A DNA stretch of 20,667 nt from JACZUI01 sp041599115 (GCA_041599115.1 JBFHXF010000026.1:1-20667), one strand, 5' to 3'; positions 6,853 through 14,190 are shown, counted from the stretch's first letter. Notes: generated from the letters alone by a model not told the origin. Program-made: numbers and translations.

Positions 6853-7326
6853 ATGACCCGACAGCCAGGTTTGGGGTATCGTGCCCCGCAGGTTTGCAAG
6901 CTCGTGGCTATAACCTACCGGCAGCTCGACTACTGGGCTCGCACCGGGCTCTTGAGACCATCCCTGCAACAAGCGAGGGGGTCGGGATCGCAGCGTCTCT
7001 ATTCGTTCGAGGACGTGGTTCAGCTCAAAGTCATAAAGCGTCTGCTCGACGCCGGCATGAGTCTGAAGAAGATCCGATCGGCCGTCGAGATTCTTGGCGA
7101 GCAACTCGATTCCCAGACCCCTCTCGCAGACGTGACCCTGCTGAGCGACGGACAGACCATCTACGCAGCGCACTCCGACGAAGAAGTGGTTGATGTGTTT
7201 CGACGGGGTCAGGGCGTCTTTGGCATCGCCATCGGTCCGGTCCAAGATGAAGTCGCAGGCGCAATTCATCAGCTGTTTCCAGAAGACAATGAATATGCCG
7301 GGGTCATCGAAGTAGGAGCGAACTGA
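6853..7326 (+). CDS. MerR-family transcriptional regulator, Rv1830-like
   Basis: Small DNA-binding regulator of 157 residues. The winged helix-turn-helix spans about residues 8-80: GYRAPQVCKLVAITYRQLDYWARTGLLRP, then SQRLYSFEDVVQLKVIKRLLDAGMSLKKIR. The tail, after about residue 95, is short with a GQTIYAAHSDEEVVDVF segment and no cysteine cluster, so there is no sign of metal sensing. It matches by order (after FHA, FtsR-like and DUF151 genes) the mycobacterial Rv1830 type. A perfect palindrome lies in its own promoter. Its stop overlaps the CTG start of the next gene, making it the first gene of a unit that includes gcvT; control of glycine cleavage is a plausible but unproven role. Confidence 0.88.
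   Translation: MTRQPGLGYRAPQVCKLVAITYRQLDYWARTGLLRPSLQQARGSGSQRLYSFEDVVQLKVIKRLLDAGMSLKKIRSAVEILGEQLDSQTPLADVTLLSDGQTIYAAHSDEEVVDVFRRGQGVFGIAIGPVQDEVAGAIHQLFPEDNEYAGVIEVGAN
7314..7318 (+). promoter_or_regulatory. Shine-Dalgarno supporting a CTG start (AGGAG)
   Basis: AGGAG followed by CGAA and then CTG 7323. The same nine bases AGGAGCGAA stand directly before the GTG start of the hydrolase gene at 9336, so the spacing is one this genome also uses elsewhere. Confidence 0.6.
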
Positions 7327-7760
7327 TCACCGAGCGCCCCACGGCTCACGAAATCAAATTCGCTCACAACAGTGAGCGGCAATTCGCCCTCCTTCTCGAC
7401 TTCTACGGCGTTCCCTGGGACTACGAGCCGGTCTCTTTCCCTATTTCATGGGATAAAGATGGCAAGCCGACCCAGTTCTTCACACCCGATTTCTATCTTC
7501 CTGATGACGACCTCTACATCGAGATCACCACGATGAGCCAGAAGCTGGTGACCAAGAAGAATGGCAAGGTGCGCAGGCTCAAGGAGCTCTACCCCGACGC
7601 CAATTGCAAGGTTTTCTACCAGCGGGATTATCTCAATCTGGTCGTGAAGTATGGTCTGGAGGAGCCCGATCACCTCGATCAGCCGCCTGTTCCTGCCAGG
7701 CTGCCCGGACGTCCCGACATCGTGAGACTCGAGGAGCGGGGCGAGCGTCTCACTGGATGA
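7323..7760 (+). CDS. Conserved hypothetical protein, PD-(D/E)XK nuclease-like, probable CTG start
   Basis: The frame is open from 7293 to 7760 but holds no ATG, GTG or TTG before the ATG at 7533, which would cut the domain in half. CTG 7323 has an AGGAG four bases upstream and overlaps the MerR stop as CTGA, like the ATGA joints downstream. The 145-residue product reads as a restriction-endonuclease-like fold: E18 in an N-terminal helix (SERQFALLLDFYGV), YEP (34-36), TPDF (54-57) and YIEIT (65-69), then a basic stretch with K74, K78, K79 and K82. The usual ExK is ExT here, so catalysis is uncertain. From memory, a similar domain is fused to the N-terminus of some actinobacterial HPRTs. The stop overlaps gcvT by ATGA. 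Substrate unknown. Confidence 0.72.
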   Translation: MITERPTAHEIKFAHNSERQFALLLDFYGVPWDYEPVSFPISWDKDGKPTQFFTPDFYLPDDDLYIEITTMSQKLVTKKNGKVRRLKELYPDANCKVFYQRDYLNLVVKYGLEEPDHLDQPPVPARLPGRPDIVRLEERGERLTG

Positions 7761-8794
7761 ATCGTTCGCCACTGCACGATGTCCATGTGGCGCAGGGCGC
7801 CCGTTTTGTCGATTTCGGCGGATGGGAGATGCCGGTTCATTATGGATCGGTTCTCGCTGAGCATCGGGCGGTGCGGACCGACTCGGGGATCTTCGATGTC
7901 ACTCATCTCGGGAGATTTCTCCTCACCGGACGCGGTGCCCGTGGAGCCCTCGACCGGCTTCTCTCCAACGACCTGGGGCGAATCGGCCCAGGACGAACCC
8001 AGTACACGCTGATGCTGAACGAGGGTGGTGGGATTCTCGACGATCTGATCGTCTGGTGGTGGAGCGACGACCGGTTCTGGGTATTGCCCAACGCCGCCAA
8101 TCACCACACCGTCATGGGCCTGTTCTCCGAAGAAGACGGATGCGAGGTGCGGGATCTTCAAGTCGAGACCGTGATGCTCGCTCTCCAAGGTCCCCGGGCC
8201 CCCTCCGTATTCGAGACGATCCTGGGGGATGCGCCGCGGCGTTTCCGGACTGATGTGATCACCCTGGCCGGAAAAGAGGTCTTTATCGCCGGTACGGGTT
8301 ACACCGGTGAAACGGGCGGCGAGATATGCACCGACCCGGGCACCGGATCCGTGCTGTTCGAGGCGGCCATCCGGGCGGGCGCTGCCCCTTGCGGCCTCGG
8401 AGCCAGGGACACGTTGCGGCTCGAGAGCGGTCTGCCTCTGTGGGGTGCGGACATGGACGAAACGACAACGCCCTACGAGGCAGGGCTCGGGTTCGCAGTA
8501 TCCAAGGGTCGGCAGTTTGTTGGCAGTGCGGCCCTCGAGCGGCAAACCGCGCCCAACAGGCAGTTGATTGGCTTCGTTCTGGATGACCGTGGTGTGCCAC
8601 GGCACGGCTATGCGGTCAAGGGTGAGGACAGCGCGGGCGTTGTCACATCGGGAAACGTCAGCCCGGTCCTCGACAAGGGGGTGGGGCTTGCCTACATGAG
8701 CCCGCCCGTGACCGCCGGCACGGGCCTGGAGGTCGAGATTCGCTCGAGATGGGTAGCGGCGACGGCGGTCAAGCCACCATTCCACAAGTCATGA
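7757..8794 (+). CDS. gcvT: Aminomethyltransferase, glycine cleavage system T protein
   Basis: Tetrahydrofolate-dependent enzyme (345 residues) that takes the aminomethyl group from lipoylated GcvH, releases ammonia and yields 5,10-methylene-THF. Recognisable segments are SPLHDVHVAQGARFVDFGGW at the N-terminus, RTDSGIFDVTHLGR, LNEGGGILDDLIVW (with the acidic residue of the active site), ALQGPRAPSV, GYTGETGGEIC and GLGARDTLRLESGLPLWGADMD, ending in the barrel domain with VTSGNVSPVLDKGVGLAYM. The length is slightly below the usual 360-370. ATG 7757 overlaps the previous stop (ATGA); the frame is open further upstream but would lie over the nuclease-like gene. It is separated from gcvH by the FHA/MerR block and is followed by a flavin-type protein with another ATGA overlap. 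Confidence 0.93.
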   Translation: MNRSPLHDVHVAQGARFVDFGGWEMPVHYGSVLAEHRAVRTDSGIFDVTHLGRFLLTGRGARGALDRLLSNDLGRIGPGRTQYTLMLNEGGGILDDLIVWWWSDDRFWVLPNAANHHTVMGLFSEEDGCEVRDLQVETVMLALQGPRAPSVFETILGDAPRRFRTDVITLAGKEVFIAGTGYTGETGGEICTDPGTGSVLFEAAIRAGAAPCGLGARDTLRLESGLPLWGADMDETTTPYEAGLGFAVSKGRQFVGSAALERQTAPNRQLIGFVLDDRGVPRHGYAVKGEDSAGVVTSGNVSPVLDKGVGLAYMSPPVTAGTGLEVEIRSRWVAATAVKPPFHKS

Positions 8795-9300
8795 TGTCGC
8801 CGAGAACGATGGGGCGTCCAGAAATGCCGAACGGCTATGGAATCAGCGCAGGCGGTGACTATCTAGTCTGGCAACAGGTGCGGAAGCGACTCGTGGCAGC
8901 GATTCATTACTGGATGGCAACAACGAGACCGGACGGGCGCCCCCATGCGGTGCCTCGTTGGGGTGTCTGGATTGACGACAAACTCTGGTACGACGGCTCA
9001 CCTGTGACACGGCATGCTCGCAATCTCGAAACCAATCCTGAGACCGTCCTCCACCTCGAGAGCGGCTCAGAGGCCACCATCGTCGAGGGGATGGCCATCC
9101 CATCGAAGCCCCTCGACAACACTGACGGTGAGCGCATTTCGGCAGAGTTCCGAAGAAAGTATGCGGACCTTGGTTATTCGCCCGGTCCGACTGCCTGGTC
9201 GGGTGACGACGCGGGAGGGCTTTTGGTATTCACGCCGAGGATGGCGCTCGCCTGGACCGACTTTCCCCGAGACGCCACGCGTTTTTCGTTCGAGGGCTGA
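8791..9300 (+). CDS. Pyridoxamine 5'-phosphate oxidase-like (split-barrel flavin/F420) protein
   Basis: Protein of about 169 residues with the split beta-barrel pattern of the PNPOx-like superfamily, whose members bind FMN or F420. The segment AIHYWMATTRPDGRPHAVPRWGVWIDDKLWYDGSPVTRHARNL covers the cofactor-binding strands and the RxxNL helix. Later WTDFPRDATRFSF matches the C-terminal strand where heme or cofactor-contact residues often lie. The start is taken at ATG 8791, which overlaps the gcvT stop by ATGA; an adjacent ATG (8794) and later ones at 8809 and 8824 are alternatives. It is the last gene of the MerR-gcvT unit. The substrate is unknown; no pyridoxine-specific motif is evident. 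Confidence 0.78.
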   Translation: MMSPRTMGRPEMPNGYGISAGGDYLVWQQVRKRLVAAIHYWMATTRPDGRPHAVPRWGVWIDDKLWYDGSPVTRHARNLETNPETVLHLESGSEATIVEGMAIPSKPLDNTDGERISAEFRRKYADLGYSPGPTAWSGDDAGGLLVFTPRMALAWTDFPRDATRFSFEG

Positions 9301-9326
9301 GGTTTCTACGATCAGCTGACCCGATC

Positions 9327-9331
9327 AGGAG
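9327..9331 (+). promoter_or_regulatory. Ribosome binding site of the hydrolase gene (AGGAG)
   Basis: AGGAGCGAA directly precedes GTG 9336 and selects it over the in-frame ATG at 9354. A TACGAT hexamer at 9306-9311 is a possible -10 giving a short leader. Confidence 0.6.
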
Positions 9332-9335
9332 CGAA

Positions 9336-10145
9336 GTGGCCAGCATCACCCGCATGGAGCAGGCGGCGGACATCGGAACCGAGCTAGTCCGGGAATGGAC
9401 GCCCGAGACCGACCCTCGAGCCATCTTGGTGCTTGTCCACGGTTTGGGGGAGCACTCCGGTCGTTACGAGCGAGTCGGATCGAGATTCGCTGACGCCAGA
9501 ATCTTGGTCAGAAGCTTCGATCTCATCGGGGCGGGCGGATCGGGAGGACCCCGGTGGGATATCGATGATTGGTCACGTTTCCACGATCAGATCGAACGAC
9601 ATCTGCAGTGGGCCTCCGGACGAGGCTTGCCGGTGATACTGATGGGCTTCTCCATGGGAGGCAATCTCTGTCTGGGCTATGTCCTCGACGGTCGCCCCAG
9701 CCCGGACCTCCTGGTGGTCTCCGCACCTGCCCTCGGGGGTGGGGCTGCCTGGCAGAGAGCGCTGGCGCCTTTGGCGGCCAAGGTTGCGCCACGTCTTGCC
9801 CTGCCCAACGGCTTCAAGGGTGAGCAGTTCTCTCGGGATCCAGCAGTTGGCAAAGCCTATTTCGCCGATCCTCTGGTGTATGTGAAGACCACGACGAGGC
9901 TCGGTGCAATGCTGTTCTCCGCCATGGACGAGGTCACAGCCAAGCTGAGTCGGCTGGATGTCCCCACACTCGTGCTTCATGGTGGTGCCGATCCGATCGT
10001 CCCGCCGCAGTCGACGGCCGTACTCGGGGAGTTGCCCGGAGTCGATAGGCGTCTGTACCCGAATCTCCGTCATGAGATTCTCAACGAACCGGAGGGGCCC
10101 TCCATTGTCGAGGAGATCATCGACTGGATCAATCAACGGATCTGA
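9336..10145 (+). CDS. Alpha/beta hydrolase, monoacylglycerol lipase-like
   Basis: Serine hydrolase of 269 residues of the Hydrolase_4 (monoglyceride lipase) group. The oxyanion-side motif HGLGEHSGRY (35-44) is the signature of that family. The nucleophile is S106 in GFSMGG, the acid D219 in HGGADPIVPP and the base H246 in LRHEILNE, so the triad is complete. A lid-like insertion lies at about residues 130-195. There is no signal peptide, so it is probably cytosolic or loosely membrane-bound. GTG 9336 is preferred because of its AGGAG. The gene stands alone, 35 bases after the PNPOx-like gene, and is convergent with tdh. Monoacylglycerols or related esters are the likely substrate; lysophospholipase activity is possible. 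Confidence 0.87.
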   Translation: MASITRMEQAADIGTELVREWTPETDPRAILVLVHGLGEHSGRYERVGSRFADARILVRSFDLIGAGGSGGPRWDIDDWSRFHDQIERHLQWASGRGLPVILMGFSMGGNLCLGYVLDGRPSPDLLVVSAPALGGGAAWQRALAPLAAKVAPRLALPNGFKGEQFSRDPAVGKAYFADPLVYVKTTTRLGAMLFSAMDEVTAKLSRLDVPTLVLHGGADPIVPPQSTAVLGELPGVDRRLYPNLRHEILNEPEGPSIVEEIIDWINQRI

Positions 10146-10179
10146 GCAGGGGAGGATCGGACGGGCAAGGGGACAGTTA

Positions 10180-11214
10180 TCAGTCGACCCAGCTGATCAA
10201 GACCTTGGCGGATTCGCGGGATGAGGCGGCCTCGAAGGCATCAGCGAATTCGGAGACACCGAAACGATGAGTGATCACCGGCGAAATGTCGAGACCGGAG
10301 TCGATCAAGATGTTCATCTTGTACCAGGTCTCGAACATCTCCCGTCCGTAGATCCCCTTCAAGTTCAGCATGTTGAAGATGACGACACTCCAATCGATGG
10401 CAAAAGGCTCCGACGGGATCCCCAGCATCGCCACACTGGCACCGTGGATCGTGTTTTCGATGATGTCCTGCATGGCGGAAGGGTCTCCCGACATTTCAAG
10501 TGCCACATCGAACCCTTCGATCATCCCCAGGTCATCCTGGACAGCGTGGAGGTCCTCGCTGCGGATGTCAACCGCCCGGGTTGCTCCCATTTGCCTGGCG
10601 ATATCCAGACGGAATGGGTTCACGTCGGTCACCACGACATTGCGTGCTCCGGCGTGCCTTACCACCGCGGTTGCCATCAATCCAATGGCGCCTGCACCGG
10701 TAATGAGAACATCTTCCCCGAGCACCGGAAACTCGAGAGCGGTATGTACTGCATTGCCGAACGGATCGAATAACGCAGCGATCTCCGGGTCGGAGCCCTC
10801 GCTGTGACGCCAGAGATTCCCTTTGGGAATCACTACGTAGTCGGCGAAAGCACCTGGGATATTGACACCGATTCCCCGGGTGTCCTTGCAAAGATGCCTC
10901 TTCCCCGCAAGGCAGTTTCGACACTTGCCGCACACGACATGGCCCTCGGCTCCAACCAGCTCCCCGACTTCGAATCCGGAGACGTTGGAGCCGATTGCGG
11001 CGATATGCCCGGAGAACTCGTGGCCAACGGTCATCGGAGTGGGAACCGTGCTCCGCGCCCAATCGTCCCAGTTGTAGATGTGGAGGTCGGTGCCGCATAT
11101 GCCGGTTGTGTCAACCCGAACCAGGACCTCATCATGTCCAGGCGTCGGGGCATCGAGCTCCTCGAGCCTGAGGCCCCTCTCGTCGGCGTGCTTGACCAGG
11201 GCTCGCATCTTCAC
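10180..11214 (-). CDS. tdh: L-threonine 3-dehydrogenase (zinc-dependent)
   Basis: Medium-chain dehydrogenase of 344 residues that oxidises L-threonine to 2-amino-3-oxobutyrate with NAD+, the first step to glycine and acetyl-CoA. Catalytic-zinc ligands are C40 (GICGTDLH) and H65-E66 (GHEFSG). The structural zinc site is complete: C95, C98, C101 and C109. GNAVHTAL and the IYNWDDWA segment are typical of Tdh rather than other alcohol dehydrogenases. The Rossmann motif is GAGAIG. The start is GTG 11214; ATG two codons later (11208) is an alternative. The partner ligase gene kbl is not in the window. The start overlaps, as GTGA, the stop of a possible 24-codon leader ORF. Confidence 0.92.
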   Translation of the reverse strand: MKMRALVKHADERGLRLEELDAPTPGHDEVLVRVDTTGICGTDLHIYNWDDWARSTVPTPMTVGHEFSGHIAAIGSNVSGFEVGELVGAEGHVVCGKCRNCLAGKRHLCKDTRGIGVNIPGAFADYVVIPKGNLWRHSEGSDPEIAALFDPFGNAVHTALEFPVLGEDVLITGAGAIGLMATAVVRHAGARNVVVTDVNPFRLDIARQMGATRAVDIRSEDLHAVQDDLGMIEGFDVALEMSGDPSAMQDIIENTIHGASVAMLGIPSEPFAIDWSVVIFNMLNLKGIYGREMFETWYKMNILIDSGLDISPVITHRFGVSEFADAFEAASSRESAKVLISWVD

Positions 11215-11285
11215 CGCGAGGATCCCCCGAAGTTGGCGCCGGCCTCGGCGAATGCGGGGAAGAGGAGCACCGACGGCAACGGCAT
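11211..11285 (-). CDS. Possible leader ORF overlapping the tdh start (24 codons)
   Basis: On the minus strand ATG 11285 opens a frame of 24 residues (MPLPSVLLFPAFAEAGANFG, then GSSR). Its TGA (11213-11211) overlaps the GTG of tdh as GTGA, the joint used elsewhere in the window. TACCGT (11292-11297) stands exactly 6 bases before its ATG, matching the leaderless arrangement. An in-frame ATG at 11291 abuts the hexamer. The peptide has no threonine or glycine run that would suggest attenuation. It may be a translated leader coupled to tdh, or chance. Confidence 0.3.
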   Translation of the reverse strand: MPLPSVLLFPAFAEAGANFGGSSR

Positions 11286-11291
11286 CCTCAT

Positions 11292-11297
11292 ACGGTA
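11292..11297 (-). promoter_or_regulatory. Candidate -10 element (TACCGT) for the tdh leader
   Basis: TACCGT on the minus strand, 6 bases before ATG 11285 and about 78 bases before tdh. It lies 29 bases from the oppositely oriented TAACCT of the YqgE gene, making a compact divergent promoter region. Confidence 0.35.
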
Positions 11298-11326
11298 GTG
11301 GGGGTTTCTGCCACAGCGGTTCCCGT

Positions 11327-11332
11327 TAACCT
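11327..11332 (+). promoter_or_regulatory. Candidate leaderless -10 element (TAACCT) for the YqgE gene
   Basis: TAACCT ends 6 bases before GTG 11339. The same hexamer occurs before galE. No ribosome site lies between it and the start. Confidence 0.55.
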
Positions 11333-11338
11333 CGCAGC

Positions 11339-11863
11339 GTGGAGACTTATGCAGGTCAGCTCCTCGTGGCCACTCCTTCTCTGATAGACCCCAATTTCTG
11401 GCGAACCGTGGTCCTGATCATCCGGTCTGACGTCGACGGCAGCATTGGCCTCACTCTGAACAGGCCGACCGTGGTAAGGGTCGACGCACATCTCCGAGCC
11501 TGGTCAACCCTCGTTCCTGAGCCAGGCCTTGTGCATTCGGGGGGCCCGGTGCAACCCGAGGTGGCGATTGCTCTCGTAATCGGTGACGGAGGCGAACCCG
11601 TCGGGCTGAAGGGTTTGAGTCTGGGGGATGTGGCCATTGACGAGCTTCCTTCGAGTGGGCCGGCACGCATCTACTCTGGGTACTCGGGGTGGGGGAGGGG
11701 ACAACTCGAAGAAGAAGTCTCCGAGGGGTCATGGTATGTGGTACCCGCCAGACCGAGCGATCCCTTCGACAGCCCCGATGATCAATGGGCGCGGATACTG
11801 AAGCGTCAAGGGGGCCGGCTGGCATTGATGTCCACGTTCCCCGACGACGTGACCATGAACTGA
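11339..11863 (+). CDS. YqgE/AlgH family protein (DUF179)
   Basis: Protein of 174 residues of the UPF0301 (YqgE/AlgH) family, widespread and of unsettled function. Family hallmarks are GQLLVATPSLIDPNFWRTVV at the N-terminus, GSIGLTLNRPT, HSGGPVQPE in the middle, and the diagnostic GYSGWGRGQLEEE with W in SWYVVPARPSDPF. The C-terminus RLALMSTFPDDVTMN matches the usual end of the family, so the gene is complete. GTG 11339 is the start, with a leaderless -10 just upstream. It is divergent from tdh and lies 64 bases before rnhB. Proposed links to alginate regulation in Pseudomonas do not carry over to this organism. Confidence 0.92.
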   Translation: METYAGQLLVATPSLIDPNFWRTVVLIIRSDVDGSIGLTLNRPTVVRVDAHLRAWSTLVPEPGLVHSGGPVQPEVAIALVIGDGGEPVGLKGLSLGDVAIDELPSSGPARIYSGYSGWGRGQLEEEVSEGSWYVVPARPSDPFDSPDDQWARILKRQGGRLALMSTFPDDVTMN

Positions 11864-11915
11864 GAGTCAAGGATGATCGCCGACCCAGATGCCTCTGCGG
11901 GTGCGACCACGGGCC

Positions 11916-11921
11916 TACCCT
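11916..11921 (+). promoter_or_regulatory. Candidate leaderless -10 element (TACCCT) deciding the rnhB start
   Basis: TACCCT ends 6 bases before ATG 11928. The upstream in-frame ATG at 11889 would place this element inside the coding region, so the later start is preferred. Confidence 0.55.
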
Positions 11922-11927
11922 GGGCTG

Positions 11928-12629
11928 ATGACCGCGCCACCCCGCAGATTGCGTCCAAGCCTGCGGCGCACCTCTCCTGGTCTGGTGGCCGAGCGTGAGC
12001 TGTGGTCGACCGGGTCAAGCGTCGTCGTTGGGGTAGACGAAGTTGGCCGGGGGTCGTGGGCGGGCCCATTGACCGTGGGTGCAGCGGTGGTTCCCAAGGA
12101 TCGGAGGGTCTACAAGATCCGCGATTCGAAGATGCTCACCGAGAACGAGAGAGAGGCTCTGTTCGACCGGATCGCCCGGTGGGCGGTCGCCTGGTCGGTC
12201 GGTCACGCATCACCGAGAGAGTGCGACGAACTGGGAATGTCAGCTGCCCAGCGTCTGGCGGCCAAAAGGGCAATCGGCGCTCTCGACGTCGTCCCCGATC
12301 ACATCATGGTTGACGGGAACTGGGATTTCGTCGGCGGTGCCATCAAGATCGTCAGAGGTGACCAGACGTCGCTGTCAATCGCAGCCGCCTCGGTCCTGGC
12401 CAAGGTGACCCGTGATCGGATCATGCGATCGGCTGCGGAACACTTCCCGGGATACAACTTCGAAGGAAACAAGGGTTATCCCTGTCCGATCCACAAAGCC
12501 ACGTTGCAGGCGTGGGGCCCATCCACGATTCACCGCAAATCCTGGGTGTTCATGGAACATCTGATGTGGAACGGGCTGCCCAGGTATGAGCGCCCCGATG
12601 ATCAACTGATCTTGCCGTTCGCCGGCTGA
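11928..12629 (+). CDS. rnhB: Ribonuclease HII
   Basis: Endonuclease of 233 residues that cuts RNA in RNA-DNA hybrids, including single ribonucleotides in DNA. The acidic active site is complete: D37 and E38 in GVDEVGRGSWAGPL, D129 in VDGNW and D145 in RGDQTSLSIAAAS. KVTRDR and the late NKGYPCPIHKATL segment are also typical. About 30 extra N-terminal residues, rich in Arg and Pro, precede the domain. The frame is open to an ATG at 11889, but I choose 11928 because of a leaderless -10 six bases upstream. The end runs 28 bases into the 3' end of the convergent GMC oxidoreductase gene. Confidence 0.92.
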   Translation: MTAPPRRLRPSLRRTSPGLVAERELWSTGSSVVVGVDEVGRGSWAGPLTVGAAVVPKDRRVYKIRDSKMLTENEREALFDRIARWAVAWSVGHASPRECDELGMSAAQRLAAKRAIGALDVVPDHIMVDGNWDFVGGAIKIVRGDQTSLSIAAASVLAKVTRDRIMRSAAEHFPGYNFEGNKGYPCPIHKATLQAWGPSTIHRKSWVFMEHLMWNGLPRYERPDDQLILPFAG

Positions 12630-14182
12630 TTCAGGATCATCTGGACGGCCTTTTGCCCAATCATCATTGCTGCGGCGTTGGTATTGCCACTGATCGTTGC
12701 CGGCATGACCGAGGCGTCCGCCACTCGCAACCCGGACACGCCGCGGACGGCGAGTCGGCTATCGACCACGCCCTCCTTACCCATCCTGCAGGTCCCTATG
12801 GGGTGATAGAGCAGCTCGAATCGCTCTTTTGTGAAACGACGCAGATCGAGATCGGTTGTGAACTGAGGGCCAGGCTGCATCTCTTCACCGCGGACGGCGT
12901 CAAACGGTGAGCGTGCCACGATCTCCCTGGCCAATCGTATGCCCCGGATCAGACTGGTGACCTCACCGTCGTCGGCCAGGTAATTGCCTCGAATCTCCGG
13001 TGGCGTGGTCGCATCTCCGTCGCGTGCGTGCACCGTGCCTTCACTGGTGGGGTGGAGCAGCATGGGCCCCAGGCTGAAAGCATGGCCGTCAAGCGGCGTC
13101 ATCCCGTGATTATCGAAGAAGACCGGTCCGAAATGGAACTCGAGGTCAGGCTCAGCGACCTCACCCGCCGACTTCACGAACGCCCCGGCTTCGGCAACAT
13201 TGGAGGTCAGGCGCCCCCGACGCAGCAGCATCCACTTTGCCAACTCCCCAATCGACTCGGCGTCGTCGAGTGTGCCTCCAACCGTGGCACGCTGGATGAT
13301 TCCAATGATGGGATGATCCTTGAGATGAGCGCCGACGTGGGGGCTCTCCGCCTTGACCTGGATACCCGCAGTGCGGAGATGATCCGGGTCCCCGACACCG
13401 GATAGCTCGAGGATATGGGGAGAGCCGTACGACCCGGCTGAGAGAACTACTTCAGCCTCGGCAAAGGCGCGCTGAAGAGAGGCACCGATCGCATATTCAA
13501 CCCCTACGGCGCGCCCATTCTGGAGAATCACGCTCAGGCAATGCGAATCCGTTATGACCTTCAGTGTGGGACGACTCATGGCAGGGCGTAGATAGGCATC
13601 GGCGGCACTCCACCGCCGTCCTCGCCGTTGCGTCACCTGGAAGTAGCCGACCCCCTCCTGAGTTGCACCGTTGAAATCCGCATTTGCGCCTATGCCGCTT
13701 TCGAGTGCAGCTTCGATGAACCGTCTGCTGAATGGATTCGGACTGCGCAGGTCTTCCACTCTGAGCGAGCCTTGCGAGCCGTGGTATTCGTCATCGAAAC
13801 GCCCATTGGACTCCATGGCCCGGAACACCGGCAGCACATCGCTCCAGCCCCACTCCTCGGCTCCCATTGCCTCCCACCGGTCGTAGTCCGAGGGCCGTCC
13901 TCGCATGTAGATCATGGCATTTATCGACGAAGACCCACCCAGGCCTCGCCCGGATGGGAGGAAAAGGCTTCTTCCATTGGCCGAACCCTCCGGCTCCGAC
14001 TGAAACCCCCAATCCCGGTCGGTCTTGAAGTTCTTGGCGAAGGCGGCAGGGATGGCCACCTTGAGGCCGCGATTACGGCCACCGGCCTCCAGTAGCAGAA
14101 CCGAATATCGGGCAGAGAGCCCGGAAGCGATGACGCAACCAGCGGATCCCGCGCCAACCACGATGTAGTCAAAAGAATCCAC
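12602..14182 (-). CDS. GMC-family FAD oxidoreductase (choline dehydrogenase-like)
   Basis: Flavoenzyme of 526 residues oxidising an alcohol. The FAD motif is VVGAGSAGC (8-16), and both GMC signatures are visible: GRGLGGSSSINAMIYMRG (about residues 79-96) and GSYGSPHILELSGVG (about 255-270). The C-terminal active site has YHPIGTCRMG, with the catalytic His, and ISGNTNAAAMMIG, with Asn as second active-site residue. The closest familiar group is BetA-like choline/alcohol dehydrogenases, but the substrate is not determined and no betaine gene is nearby. It starts at GTG 14182, 8 bases after a TAACGT element, and there is no signal peptide. Convergent with and overlapping rnhB by 28 bases; divergent from the histidine kinase gene. 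Confidence 0.9.
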   Translation of the reverse strand: MDSFDYIVVGAGSAGCVIASGLSARYSVLLLEAGGRNRGLKVAIPAAFAKNFKTDRDWGFQSEPEGSANGRSLFLPSGRGLGGSSSINAMIYMRGRPSDYDRWEAMGAEEWGWSDVLPVFRAMESNGRFDDEYHGSQGSLRVEDLRSPNPFSRRFIEAALESGIGANADFNGATQEGVGYFQVTQRRGRRWSAADAYLRPAMSRPTLKVITDSHCLSVILQNGRAVGVEYAIGASLQRAFAEAEVVLSAGSYGSPHILELSGVGDPDHLRTAGIQVKAESPHVGAHLKDHPIIGIIQRATVGGTLDDAESIGELAKWMLLRRGRLTSNVAEAGAFVKSAGEVAEPDLEFHFGPVFFDNHGMTPLDGHAFSLGPMLLHPTSEGTVHARDGDATTPPEIRGNYLADDGEVTSLIRGIRLAREIVARSPFDAVRGEEMQPGPQFTTDLDLRRFTKERFELLYHPIGTCRMGKEGVVDSRLAVRGVSGLRVADASVMPATISGNTNAAAMMIGQKAVQMILNQPANGKIS

Positions 14183-14190
14183 GGTTCCGG

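Noticed and set aside
7679..8785. Long open frame on the minus strand opposite gcvT (about 368 codons)
   Set aside because: It mirrors gcvT, whose protein is clearly recognisable. The antisense product shows no domain, and such frames are expected in GC-rich genes.
10267..10773. Plus-strand open frame inside tdh
   Set aside because: It is antisense to the well-supported tdh gene and has no family resemblance.
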